From positions 3,472,001 through 3,536,000 of the forward strand of contig OY781965.2 of assembly GCA_963677395.2 (NCBI GenBank): a stretch of DNA of 64,000 nucleotides. Reading direction: 5' to 3'. The DNA comes from G963667975 sp963677395 (GTDB taxonomy: Bacteria; Bacteroidota; Bacteroidia; Bacteroidales; G963667975). Under the pieces are notes generated by a model that was not told the DNA's origin, did no database searches, and was given only the letters and a program-made list of their open reading frames with translations. Numbering within the stretch: position 1 is the first letter of the stretch; every line of letters begins with the position of its first letter. Made by a program: the position numbers and the translations under genes. This document shows positions 43,984-52,625 of the stretch, one piece after another.

Positions 43984-45822
43984 ATGAAAAGTCCGAATCA
44001 ACCAATTCTATACAAAAGCAACTGGCTTCCCATTACAAAGCAGGAAATGGACGAAAGAGGATGGGATCAACCAGATGTTATTCTTGTTTCGGGCGATGCC
44101 TATGTTGATCATCCTGGCTTTGGTACAGCCGTAATAGGACGGGTACTCGAAAATATCGATTTAAAGGTTGTGATACTTCCGCAACCTAACTGGCGCGACG
44201 ATTTGCGTGACTTCAAAAAATTCGGACAACCCCGCCTTTTTTTTGGAATAAGTGCCGGATGTATGGATTCAATGGTAAATCATTATACAGCCGCACGCCG
44301 CCTCCGGAGCGACGATGCTTATACTCCCGGAGGAACTGCAGGCTTTCGCCCTGATTATGCATCTATTGTATATAGCCTTATCCTCAAAAAGCTATATCCC
44401 GATACTCCGGTAATACTCGGAGGCATCGAAGCTTCTCTGCGACGTTTAACACATTACGACTATTGGTCAGACAAGCTAAAGCCTTCCATTTTAGTTGAAA
44501 GCAATGCCGATTTACTGGTATATGGAATGGGCGAAAAATCAATCATATCTATTGCTGAGCGTTTACGCGATGGTGAGACAATGGAAACCCTTACGGATAT
44601 TCCTCAAACCGCCTTTTTCAAAAAAGAAAAGCCCGAGTTTACCGAAGAGGCTCATCTTTTGCACTCACACGAAGAATGTCTGAAAAACAAGCGTAAACAA
44701 GCCGAAAACTTCCGCGTGTTCGAAGAAGAATCAAACCGTTGGATTTCCGGAAAGCTTATTCAGCAAACAGGTAGTGGCTGGGTAGTTATTAATCAAAGCC
44801 ATCAGCCTTCAACGCCCGAAGAACTCGACGCCGTATATGCCCTTCCGTTTACACGATTACCTCATCCAAAATATCGCAACCGTGGGTCAATTCCAGCCTA
44901 TGAAATGATTCGTCATTCTATTACCCTGCATCGCGGATGCTTTGGAGGATGTTCCTTTTGCACTATTTCGGCACACCAAGGTAAGTTTGTTTCGTCTCGT
45001 TCCGAAGCATCTGTACTGAGCGAGGTTCAAAAAGTAACCGAAATGCCCGACTTCAAAGGCTACATCAGCGATTTGGGCGGACCCTCGGCCAACATGTATA
45101 AAATGCAGGGTACTAAAATCGATGTCTGCAAAAAATGCAAGCGACCATCCTGTATCTTTCCGAATATTTGCCCCAACCTCAACACCAGCCATAAAGCACT
45201 GATAAATTTATACAGAGATGCTGCTAACATAAAAGGAATCAAAAAAATATTTGTAGGCAGTGGTGTTCGCTACGATTTGTTGTTTGATAAAAATAACAAA
45301 CTCAATCATCAAAACTACGGTCATGAATATGCACGGCAACTTATTACATCGCACGTATCCGGGCGATTAAAAGTTGCCCCCGAACACACCAACAACGCTG
45401 TATTACAACATATGCGCAAACCTTCCTTCCAACTATTCAGAGTCTTTAAAAAAATATTTGAAGAAGAAAATCAGAAAGCAGGGCTACGTCAACAATTAAT
45501 TCCTTACTTTATTTCAAGCCATCCAGGCTGTAAAGCCGAATTCATGGCCGAGCTCGCCGCCGACACTAAAGATTTGGGATATAAACTGGAGCAGGTGCAA
45601 GACTTCACTCCCACTCCCATGACTTTATCCACCGAAATCTACTATACCGGCATCGATCCATATACGTTACAACCCGTATTTACCGCCCGCACTCCCGAAG
45701 AAAAAAAAGCTCAGAACCGCTACTTTTTCTGGTACAAATCCGAAAACATTCCCTGGATAAAAAGCAACCTTGCAAAGGTAAAACGAATGGATATTGTAAA
45801 CAGGTTGTATAGTAGGAAGTGA
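43984..45822 (+). CDS. ygiQ: YgiQ family radical SAM protein
   Basis: 612 residues. The Fe-S site is CFGGCSFC in LHRGCFGGCSFCTISAHQG (C-x3-C-x2-C). The N-terminal region (DVILVSGDAYVDHPGFG) and C-terminal FISSHPGCKAEFMAELA match the YgiQ family throughout, including the CKKCKRPSCIFPNICPN Cys cluster. The reaction of the family is not established. It is flanked by unrelated genes. Confidence 0.93.
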   Translation: MKSPNQPILYKSNWLPITKQEMDERGWDQPDVILVSGDAYVDHPGFGTAVIGRVLENIDLKVVILPQPNWRDDLRDFKKFGQPRLFFGISAGCMDSMVNHYTAARRLRSDDAYTPGGTAGFRPDYASIVYSLILKKLYPDTPVILGGIEASLRRLTHYDYWSDKLKPSILVESNADLLVYGMGEKSIISIAERLRDGETMETLTDIPQTAFFKKEKPEFTEEAHLLHSHEECLKNKRKQAENFRVFEEESNRWISGKLIQQTGSGWVVINQSHQPSTPEELDAVYALPFTRLPHPKYRNRGSIPAYEMIRHSITLHRGCFGGCSFCTISAHQGKFVSSRSEASVLSEVQKVTEMPDFKGYISDLGGPSANMYKMQGTKIDVCKKCKRPSCIFPNICPNLNTSHKALINLYRDAANIKGIKKIFVGSGVRYDLLFDKNNKLNHQNYGHEYARQLITSHVSGRLKVAPEHTNNAVLQHMRKPSFQLFRVFKKIFEEENQKAGLRQQLIPYFISSHPGCKAEFMAELAADTKDLGYKLEQVQDFTPTPMTLSTEIYYTGIDPYTLQPVFTARTPEEKKAQNRYFFWYKSENIPWIKSNLAKVKRMDIVNRLYSRK

Positions 45823-45926
45823 TTGAGAAGTAAAAAGAACTTACTCATTTTCAATCCATTCCAGGAGTTAGAAGTCAGAAACATCCTTTCACCGTTCTAA
45901 ATTCAACTCACTCCGCCTCATTACTA

Positions 45927-46625
45927 TTATTCATTCACAATCAGCTTAAACCCGATTCCGTGAACATTAATCAATTCCACGTTAGGGTCTTCGCGTAAAA
46001 ATTTGCGAAGCTTTGTAATATACACATCCATACTCCGGGCATTAAAATAGCTATCATCTTTCCAGATTTTAGTAAGAGCGAAGCTACGATCCACCACGTT
46101 ATTTTTATTCTTGCACAATATCAGCAGCAGATCAACTTCTCTCGATGTAAGTTTCTGAGTATGATCCCCCAACGTAAGCAGTTGACGAACCGAATCAAAA
46201 GAATATCGTCCAATAGTATAGATATTTTCTTTCACATCCGACTTGCCTGAATCGTTTGTACGGCGCAAAATCGCTTGCATTCTCACCAAAAGCTCTTCCA
46301 TACTAAAAGGCTTGGTAACATAATCGTCCGCACCTATTTCAAATCCTTTCAGTTTATCTTCCTGAAGATTTTTTGCGGTAAGAAATAATACCGGAATTTT
46401 CCGATCCAGCTTACGGATATCCTTCACCAGCGTAAAACCATCTTTTACGGGCATCATAACATCAACAATACAAAAATCGTATGTTTGAGTTTTAAATGAT
46501 TCAAAAGCCTCATGGCCATTCAAACACAAAGCCGTAGGGAATCCTTTCGCTTCAAGATATGATTTAAGGAGCGAACCCAGATTGGGGTCATCTTCGGCCA
46601 GCAATACTCTGATTTTGTTTTCCAT
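45927..46625 (-). CDS. rprY: Response regulator RprY-like
   Basis: 232 residues, receiver plus OmpR-type winged helix. D12 and D13 in LLAEDDPN, phospho-acceptor D55 in FCIVDVMMPV, and K in FLTAKNL. DNA-binding part ends with INVHGIGFKLIV. Its kinase gene lies 42 bp upstream, same strand. The symbol follows the Bacteroides RprXY system, by similarity of order and domain layout. Four phased TTAAC boxes beyond the kinase gene are its probable targets. Confidence 0.9.
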   Translation of the reverse strand: MENKIRVLLAEDDPNLGSLLKSYLEAKGFPTALCLNGHEAFESFKTQTYDFCIVDVMMPVKDGFTLVKDIRKLDRKIPVLFLTAKNLQEDKLKGFEIGADDYVTKPFSMEELLVRMQAILRRTNDSGKSDVKENIYTIGRYSFDSVRQLLTLGDHTQKLTSREVDLLLILCKNKNNVVDRSFALTKIWKDDSYFNARSMDVYITKLRKFLREDPNVELINVHGIGFKLIVNE

Positions 46626-46667
46626 ACGTGCTATTATTGATTAATTGTTACAAATTTATACAAATTC

Positions 46668-48329
46668 TTATTCCAAGGGGAGAAAAACCCTGAAGGTTGT
46701 TCCCTTTTTCAATTCACTTTCAACATTAATCGTTCCGTTATGTTTATCCACGATAGCTTTCACATAACTTAAACCAAGCCCAAACCCCTTCACATTATGG
46801 ATATTTCCGGTCGGAACCCGGTAAAGCTTATCAAAAATCTTCTTTATGTTCGTTTTGCTGATTCCGATTCCTTTATCTCTCACCTCAATTAAAATTCCTC
46901 TGTCGCGGTTTTCGGTCGTGATTATAATAAACGGTTTTTCCGGCGAATACTTATTGGCGTTATCAAGTAAATTATAAATCAGGTTGGTAATATGGGTTTT
47001 ATCCGCTTCAATTACCGAATTTGAAGCATTCAGATTTTGTACAATCTTACCGCTCTTTCGCATAATCTGGAACCCGATATTGTTTACGGCATCTTCAATA
47101 ACAATGTGCATATCAACCTTTTCTTTATTGATTGTAAAGAATTTTTTATCAATACGAGCCGATTGAAGAATATGTTCAGCAAGATTTTCCAATCGTTTAT
47201 TTTCTACTTTGATAATGTTGATATAATTCTGATATAATTCTTCCGATTTTTTAATATCCTGATCGTTCAATGCCTCACAGGCAAGCGAAATGGTAGAAAT
47301 TGGTGTTTTGATTTCATGTGTCATATTGTTCACAAAATCATTCTTTATTTCCGAAAGCTTACGCTGACGAATTACCGTAAACAACGTATAACCAAATGAA
47401 AATAAAATCACCATAATAAGTAGCCCTGAAACCAAAATCATCAGCCAAAGTTGAGTAAGCAGATACTTTTTTTCTTTCGGAAAATAAACCAGCAAATATT
47501 GCGGAGTGGCGAAAATATCAGAAGGGAAAAGCTTGTATGGAAACCCTTTATTCACCATTTCTACTCCGTAATTTCCGGTTTTCTGAACCAGCAATTTACT
47601 TTTCGAAGGGCTAAAAATGCCCCATTCATACAAAGTAGTAATCCCCCGTTGATTGAGTTCCATCCGAATAAGGGAATCCAATTTGTAGAAGTTGATTCGC
47701 TTTTCGATAGGCCGGAAATGACTTGAATTAAACATATCGTCAAAAAAATCATTAATGAGCGTGGAACGCTGCATTAACTGATCGCGGGTTTGCTTTATCC
47801 GTTGATAATTATGAAACATCGCGGTATCATTCTTAAACTCAGCAACCTCTTTTTTCGATTTCTGATTTTTATGTTTTTTAGCGGACTTTTGTTTTTTAAC
47901 GGGTTTTCCAATTAAGGGATCAATATCATCACGTATAGAATCCTCGTCCATAATACGTTCCGGTTCATTCTCGCTCTCCCAATATAAAATTTCCACGTTG
48001 CGTTCTGATACCTGAAAAGGCGTTGCATCAAACAACGAATCATCAAAATTGATACGCGGATTTTCCTCAATGATATTCGAAAGTTCCGAATTCAGTGATT
48101 CTATCCGATTTAATAATCGAGTACGTTCCTGACGTTTTTTAAATTGTACAGTAAGTTCCAGTTTTTCTAATTTCTGAATCACATCATTCATAGCATCATT
48201 CACTGATTTACGAAAGTTGGCCTCTTCTACGGTAATAGCATTTCGTATCCAGTACGATTGCAAACTCACCAGACCCACAAGCGAAAAACTCATTAAAATT
48301 ACGATGATATAAATAATGCGTTTACTCAT
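46668..48329 (-). CDS. rprX: Sensor histidine kinase RprX-like
   Basis: 553 residues. Membrane spans at about 5-25 and 293-320 enclose a large periplasmic domain with coiled-coil stretches and a Lys-rich segment at about 142-160 (KKQKSAKKHKNQKSKK). HisKA has H338 (MTHEIKTPISTI); ATPase boxes are NLLDNANKYSPE, DKGIGIS and GFGLGLSYV. It diverges from lpxC, with 418 bp between start codons. It is a paralogue of the kinase at 32637-33947, but the sensor domains differ. Confidence 0.9.
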   Translation of the reverse strand: MSKRIIYIIVILMSFSLVGLVSLQSYWIRNAITVEEANFRKSVNDAMNDVIQKLEKLELTVQFKKRQERTRLLNRIESLNSELSNIIEENPRINFDDSLFDATPFQVSERNVEILYWESENEPERIMDEDSIRDDIDPLIGKPVKKQKSAKKHKNQKSKKEVAEFKNDTAMFHNYQRIKQTRDQLMQRSTLINDFFDDMFNSSHFRPIEKRINFYKLDSLIRMELNQRGITTLYEWGIFSPSKSKLLVQKTGNYGVEMVNKGFPYKLFPSDIFATPQYLLVYFPKEKKYLLTQLWLMILVSGLLIMVILFSFGYTLFTVIRQRKLSEIKNDFVNNMTHEIKTPISTISLACEALNDQDIKKSEELYQNYINIIKVENKRLENLAEHILQSARIDKKFFTINKEKVDMHIVIEDAVNNIGFQIMRKSGKIVQNLNASNSVIEADKTHITNLIYNLLDNANKYSPEKPFIIITTENRDRGILIEVRDKGIGISKTNIKKIFDKLYRVPTGNIHNVKGFGLGLSYVKAIVDKHNGTINVESELKKGTTFRVFLPLE

Positions 48330-48484
48330 TTTTGATATTCAATAAAGCTGCAAATCATGCAGTATTCTGAAGTTTTATCTTACGGTTAACGTTACAAATT
48401 TAGAAAAAACATACCGGCTTTCTCATTAAAAACCACCACACAAACACAATATACTGATTATCAACGATTAGAAAATAAAAAAGC

Positions 48485-48519
48485 TTAACAAAAATTAACA
48501 TCTGTTAACCTACGTTAAC
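48485..48519. promoter_or_regulatory. Four TTAAC boxes at exact 10-bp spacing
   Basis: TTAAC starts at 48485, 48495, 48505 and 48515, each separated by five other bases. The last two also form the dyad CTGTTAAC-ctac-GTTAACAG. Phased direct repeats at one helical turn are the usual sites of OmpR-family regulators, and rprX starts 156 bp to the left. Confidence 0.7.
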
Positions 48520-48541
48520 AGCCATAAAATCCATAAGGAAC

Positions 48542-48643
48542 TATATTTGTGATGTTAATGCTGCAAACAATTTTTAAAGTGCTATAAGATTACTTTTGGT
48601 TAATTAATGGATTTCGGGGGTAGGTTTTCGCAACCTACCCCCG
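48542..48643 (+). promoter_or_regulatory. Promoter and hairpin in front of lpxC, possible attenuator or sRNA
   Basis: TATATTTG (48542-48549) is a -7 type element whose -33 region is not recognisable and lies just after the TTAAC boxes. A second, TACTTTTG, is at 48591-48598. A perfect 12-bp stem follows, CGGGGGTAGGTT (48615-48626) with AACCTACCCCCG (48632-48643), then ATTTTGTTTT. RNA started here would meet this terminator before lpxC. Confidence 0.5.
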
Positions 48644-48659
48644 ATTTTGTTTTAAGAGA

Positions 48660-48690
48660 TTTGCTACTCAGGTTATTTTCATTACCTTTG
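48660..48690 (+). promoter_or_regulatory. lpxC promoter
   Basis: TTTG (48660-48663), 19 bp, TACCTTTG (48683-48690): an exact match to the TTTG-N19-TAnnTTTG consensus of Bacteroidota housekeeping sigma. It is downstream of the hairpin at 48615-48643, so it gives attenuator-free transcription of lpxC. Confidence 0.7.
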
Positions 48691-48747
48691 CCCCCTTCTT
48701 TTTTAGTAAAAATAAAACGACCCGGTTGGGTCTCAATTTTTTCTGAT

Positions 48748-50151
48748 ATGGTTGAAAAACAACGTACACTCAAGTCGTCTGTTACAGTTTCAGGTACTGG
48801 TTTACATACTGGTAAATTTGTAAACTTAACAATTCACCCGGCTCCTGAAAACTTTGGTTATAAATTCCGCAGATCTGATATTGCCGGATCTCCAATGATT
48901 GAAGCAAATGCGGAATATGTAACAGATACATCCAGAGGAACTACTTTAGAATACAAAGGTGTAAAAGTTAGTACTATCGAACACGTTTTGGCTGCATTAG
49001 CCGGCCTTCGTATTGATAATGCTTTGATTGACATGGATTGTGTAGAAACTCCAATCCTTGATGGCAGCTCAAAAGTATATGTAGATGCAATTTTAAACAT
49101 CGGGATTCTGGAACAGGAAGCTGAACGTAAATATTTCCAGATTACAAACAATATCACCTATATCGACAACGATAAAAAGGTGGAAATGGTAGTCTTGCCC
49201 AGCAAAGAATTTAAACTTTCCGTACTGATTGATTACGATTTAAAGGTATTGAACACCCAATTTGCATCTCTGTATAATCTGGATGAATTTCCAACAGAAA
49301 TTGCACCTTGCCGAACATTTGTTTTTCTGCATGAACTGGAATATCTGTTAAACAATAATCTGATTAAAGGTGGCGATTTAAGTAATGCTATCGTATTTGT
49401 AAATCGCCTTGTTTCACAAGAAGAACTTGGAAGACTTGCCACCTCCTTCAACAAACCATCTGTGGAAGTGCTGGAAGAAGGCATATTAAACAATGTTGAG
49501 CTCTATTTCAAAAACGAACCCGCTCGCCACAAATTACTTGATATTATTGGCGATTTAACGTTGGTAGGAATGCCTATTCGCGGACATATTATTGTTAGTC
49601 GCCCAGGGCATAGTTCTAATGTAGAGTTTGCAAAACTTATTCGTCGCCAGATCAAACTGGATGAACTCCGTAAAGAAGTACCTCATTACGATCCAAACAA
49701 ACAGCCGATTTACGACATCAATCAAATTAAAAACATCCTTCCTCACCGTCCTCCGTTCCTTCTGGTTGACAAAGTTCTCGACATGAGCGAAAGCCATGTA
49801 ATCGGACTTAAAAACGTCACAATGAACGAACCATTCTTTGTAGGGCACTTCCCGGAAGAACCCGTAATGCCTGGTGTATTACAAGTAGAAGCAATGGCAC
49901 AGTGCGGCGGTATTCTTGCTTTAAGTTCAATTGAAGATCCTGAAAATTACAATACCTACTTTATGAAGATCGACAATGTTCGTTTCCGTCATAAAGTAGT
50001 TCCCGGTGACACTCTTATCTTTAAACTGGAACTTATGTCACCCATACGTCGCGGATTGTGCCACATGAAAGGAACAACCTATGTTGGAAACAAGGTAGTT
50101 ACCGAAGCAGAAATGCTGGCTCAAATTGTAAAAAAAACAGATAAAGCTTAA
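48748..50151 (+). CDS. lpxC/fabZ: Bifunctional UDP-3-O-acyl-GlcNAc deacetylase / 3-hydroxyacyl-ACP dehydratase
   Basis: 467 residues from the ATG at 48748; the frame stays open upstream through the promoter and hairpin, which cannot be coding. The LpxC part (1-305) has H79 in TIEHVLAALAG and the second zinc/catalytic set ARHKLLDIIGD and RPGHSSNVEF. The FabZ part (about 325-465) has HRPPFLLVDKV and GHFPEEPVMPGVLQVEAMAQ with catalytic His and Glu. The fusion is characteristic of Bacteroidota. It commits precursor to lipid A and dehydrates hydroxyacyl-ACP. lpxA follows after 30 bp. Confidence 0.97.
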   Translation: MVEKQRTLKSSVTVSGTGLHTGKFVNLTIHPAPENFGYKFRRSDIAGSPMIEANAEYVTDTSRGTTLEYKGVKVSTIEHVLAALAGLRIDNALIDMDCVETPILDGSSKVYVDAILNIGILEQEAERKYFQITNNITYIDNDKKVEMVVLPSKEFKLSVLIDYDLKVLNTQFASLYNLDEFPTEIAPCRTFVFLHELEYLLNNNLIKGGDLSNAIVFVNRLVSQEELGRLATSFNKPSVEVLEEGILNNVELYFKNEPARHKLLDIIGDLTLVGMPIRGHIIVSRPGHSSNVEFAKLIRRQIKLDELRKEVPHYDPNKQPIYDINQIKNILPHRPPFLLVDKVLDMSESHVIGLKNVTMNEPFFVGHFPEEPVMPGVLQVEAMAQCGGILALSSIEDPENYNTYFMKIDNVRFRHKVVPGDTLIFKLELMSPIRRGLCHMKGTTYVGNKVVTEAEMLAQIVKKTDKA

Positions 50152-50181
50152 CATTATTTATTATCAACACGGTATAAAAGA

Positions 50182-50979
50182 ATGAATCAACCGTTAGCAT
50201 ACGTTCATCCCCAGGCAAATGTTGCAAAAAATGTTGTGATAGAGCCTTTTGTAACAATCGATAAGAATGTTGAAATCGGGGAAGGTACATGGATTGGATC
50301 CAACGTAACCATTATGGAAGGTGCCCGTATCGGGAAAAACTGTAAGATTTTTCCGGGTTCAGTAATATCTGCTCCTCCACAGGATTTAAAATACAATGGC
50401 GAACAAACCTCTGTTATTATTGGTGACAATACCACTATCCGAGAGTATGTTACCATCAATCGTGGTACCCGTGCAAACTGGGAAACAGTAATTGGAAACA
50501 ACTGTTTGCTTATGGCTTACGTTCATGTTGCTCACGATTGTGTAATCGGAAGCAATGTTATTCTGGCAAATTGTGCAACACTGGCTGGTCACGTAAACAT
50601 TGACGATTGGGCAATCATTGGCGGTCTTTCTGCCGTGCACCAATTTGTAAACATCGGTTGCCACAGCATGATCTCCGGGGGCTCGCTCGTTCGTAAAGAC
50701 GTTCCTCCTTACACAAAAAGTGCGCGTGAACCACTGTCGTATGTTGGGATTAATTCAATCGGTTTACGCCGCCGTGGATATAGTTCCGAAAAAATTAAAG
50801 AAATTCAGGATATCTACCGTATCATTTATCTGAAAGGATTAAATGTTACTCAGGCAGTAGATGTTATCGAAGCCGAAATGCCTGCTACTGCTGAACGCGA
50901 CGAAATTCTTTCGTTTATCTCTCGTTCAAGTCGTGGAATTATGAAAGGGTATTCAAAACTTCCTGATCGCGAAAAATAG
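50182..50979 (+). CDS. lpxA: UDP-N-acetylglucosamine acyltransferase
   Basis: 265 residues. The N-terminal two thirds are hexapeptide repeats of a left-handed beta-helix (VAKNVVIEPFVTIDKNVEIG). Catalytic His lies in LLMAYVHVAHDCVIG. The C-terminal helical domain (YSSEKIKEIQDIYRIIYL) is standard. It adds the first hydroxyacyl chain in lipid A synthesis, just before the LpxC step encoded upstream. Confidence 0.97.
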   Translation: MNQPLAYVHPQANVAKNVVIEPFVTIDKNVEIGEGTWIGSNVTIMEGARIGKNCKIFPGSVISAPPQDLKYNGEQTSVIIGDNTTIREYVTINRGTRANWETVIGNNCLLMAYVHVAHDCVIGSNVILANCATLAGHVNIDDWAIIGGLSAVHQFVNIGCHSMISGGSLVRKDVPPYTKSAREPLSYVGINSIGLRRRGYSSEKIKEIQDIYRIIYLKGLNVTQAVDVIEAEMPATAERDEILSFISRSSRGIMKGYSKLPDREK

Positions 50980-51004
50980 ATCTTCAAGGTTAAAATTAGA
51001 GAAA

Positions 51005-51136
51005 GGGATTGTACAAAAAGTCTCTTATCTGGTAAAAAAGACTTTCCCGACTTTCAGGACTCAACATGACAATTATAATTCAATAAGTTGTTATATTGAG
51101 TCCTGAAAGTTGGGAAAATATATTAAGGTTGCGACT
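51005..51136. repeat. Dispersed palindromic repeat, copy B
   Basis: Between the convergent lpxA and radC genes. Begins GGGATTGTACAAAAAGTCTC; the inner stem TTTCCCGACTTTCAGGACTC pairs with its near-complement ending GGGAAAA; loop has TATAATTCAATAAGTTGT. About 130 bp in common with copy A (35626-35766), where the outer flanks are exchanged relative to the loop. Confidence 0.8.
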
Positions 51137-51154
51137 TTTAAATAACTTCCTTTT

Positions 51155-51856
51155 CTATATCAAACCTTCATCTGCGAAGCTGTAATAAACCTCGTCGCCA
51201 CAAATAATATGATCCAGCACCTTAATTTCCAATAAGTCTCCCGATTTTACAAGCTTACGGGTTAAATCTATATCTGCCTGACTCGGTTTTATATTTCCAG
51301 AAGGATGATTATGACACAATATTATCGAACTTGCCTGATAATCTAACGCCAGCTTGAATATTCGCTTGGGATCGGCAACGGTTCCTGAAATACCTCCTTC
51401 GCTGATGCAAACTTTACTGATAACCTGATTTGCCCGATTTATCAGCAAAATCCAAAACTCTTCATATTGTGAGGAAGAAAGCACGCTGTAAAAAATCTCG
51501 AAAGCATCTTTGCTTGATGTTATTTTGATTTTTTGCATCACCTCTTCGTTTCGTCTGCGATTTCCAAGTTCCAGTGCAGCAATAATTGTGATTGCTTTTG
51601 CTTCACCAATTCCTTTAAAATTACGAATTAAATATTTGATATTCAACTTAGAGAGCTCGATAAGATTATTATTTACCGAATGCAGGATTCGTTGCGAAAG
51701 CTCTACAGCAGACTCGTTGCGGCTTCCTGAGCCAAGTAGTATTGCTATTAACTCAGCATTACTCAATGCTGTTTTCCCGTTATTGATCATCTTTTCTCTG
51801 GGACGATCATCTTCAGCCCATTTATTTATAGGAAGTTTATCCGAATTTTCAGACAT
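51155..51856 (-). CDS. radC: RadC-like JAB-domain protein
   Basis: 233 residues from the ATG at 51856. An N-terminal helix-hairpin-helix part (LSKLNIKYLIRNFKGIGEAKAITI) is followed by a JAB/MPN domain with the metal site HNHPSGNIKPSQADI and the upstream Glu in CISEGGISG. This is the widespread RadC/DUF2466 family; no DNA-repair role is firmly established. It is transcribed leftward towards the palindromic repeat. Confidence 0.93.
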   Translation of the reverse strand: MSENSDKLPINKWAEDDRPREKMINNGKTALSNAELIAILLGSGSRNESAVELSQRILHSVNNNLIELSKLNIKYLIRNFKGIGEAKAITIIAALELGNRRRNEEVMQKIKITSSKDAFEIFYSVLSSSQYEEFWILLINRANQVISKVCISEGGISGTVADPKRIFKLALDYQASSIILCHNHPSGNIKPSQADIDLTRKLVKSGDLLEIKVLDHIICGDEVYYSFADEGLI

Positions 51857-51943
51857 AGTATTTCGCTTTAAAACAAAGATAATACAAAATCGCTCGACTT
51901 GCAACAGGCACTTTCTACTTTTTATCAATATTTTACAATCTCT

Positions 51944-52364
51944 TTACCGGATACACTTTTTTAAGAAACACTTTCCGCTAACAATCATAAACCGTATTAC
52001 GAAGTATTTCTTCATCGTTACGGCGACAAACCTTGCATGAAACTCAAGATGTAGAGTGCCCATTATGGCATGTCTCATTCCATCCTTTCCTTTAAAATAA
52101 TATTCATTGAGCACATTATTATGCGGCACGTGGCAATCATTACTGTTTGCATAACTCCGGCGAGAACTATGTACCCAGGATGCACACTGTAACCCCATAA
52201 TATGGCAATTTACACAGGTTTTAAGCTCCTCTCCCAGATAAGAGTAAAACCGTGAAAGACAAAGTATATAAGCTAAAAATCCGGCAAGAACTCCCAAAGT
52301 CAGAAGTGTGGTAATTTTCCATTTTCCGGGAGGAATAAACTACCTCTACTATTCGCTCCAGCAT
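51944..52364 (-). pseudogene. nrfH: Decayed nrfH (cytochrome c nitrite reductase small subunit)
   Basis: Read from the ATG at 52364 the start MLERIVEV is in one frame; the rest, beginning FIPPGKWKITTLLTLGVLAG and including CVNCHIMGLQCASWVHSS, SNDCHVPHNN and YYFKGKDGMRH, is in another, entered after a TAG. Those are NrfH segments with one intact heme motif (CVNCH); the next has Ser for its first Cys. Near the 3' end the homologous sequence (DEEILRNTVYDC) is in a third frame. No nrfA is next to it. NrfH normally anchors NrfA in the membrane and passes it electrons. Confidence 0.72.
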
Positions 52365-52499
52365 ATTTTAATCTAAGTTATTCCGGTACTTATTACCAAA
52401 CATAAATCATCATTCTTCTAAAAACAAAAAATATAAATAAAATTCCGATATTTAGAAAGATTCTAAATTACATGGTATAAGATTGTTTGTTGATAAAAC

Positions 52500-52533
52500 T
52501 AAGGTGTAACCTTAAACAAAATCAGTAACTTTG
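52500..52533 (+). promoter_or_regulatory. Predicted promoter of the MerR-type gene with dyad
   Basis: TAACTTTG (52526-52533) fits the -7 consensus. TAAGGT-gta-ACCTTA (52500-52514) is a perfect 15-bp dyad at the -33 region, a plausible operator. The start codon is at 52626. Confidence 0.45.
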
Positions 52534-52625
52534 TCATCGAAAGAGCGGAAGGGACTGTTTCTGTTAAAACTTTTTTCAATAATCATTGTTTAAGCTTTAT
52601 TCTAAGGGAAAAGCCTTGTAAAATC

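Noticed and set aside
48607..48747. 47-codon N-terminal extension of LpxC/FabZ
   Set aside because: It would translate the terminator-like hairpin and the consensus promoter; the ATG at 48748 gives the normal LpxC beginning.
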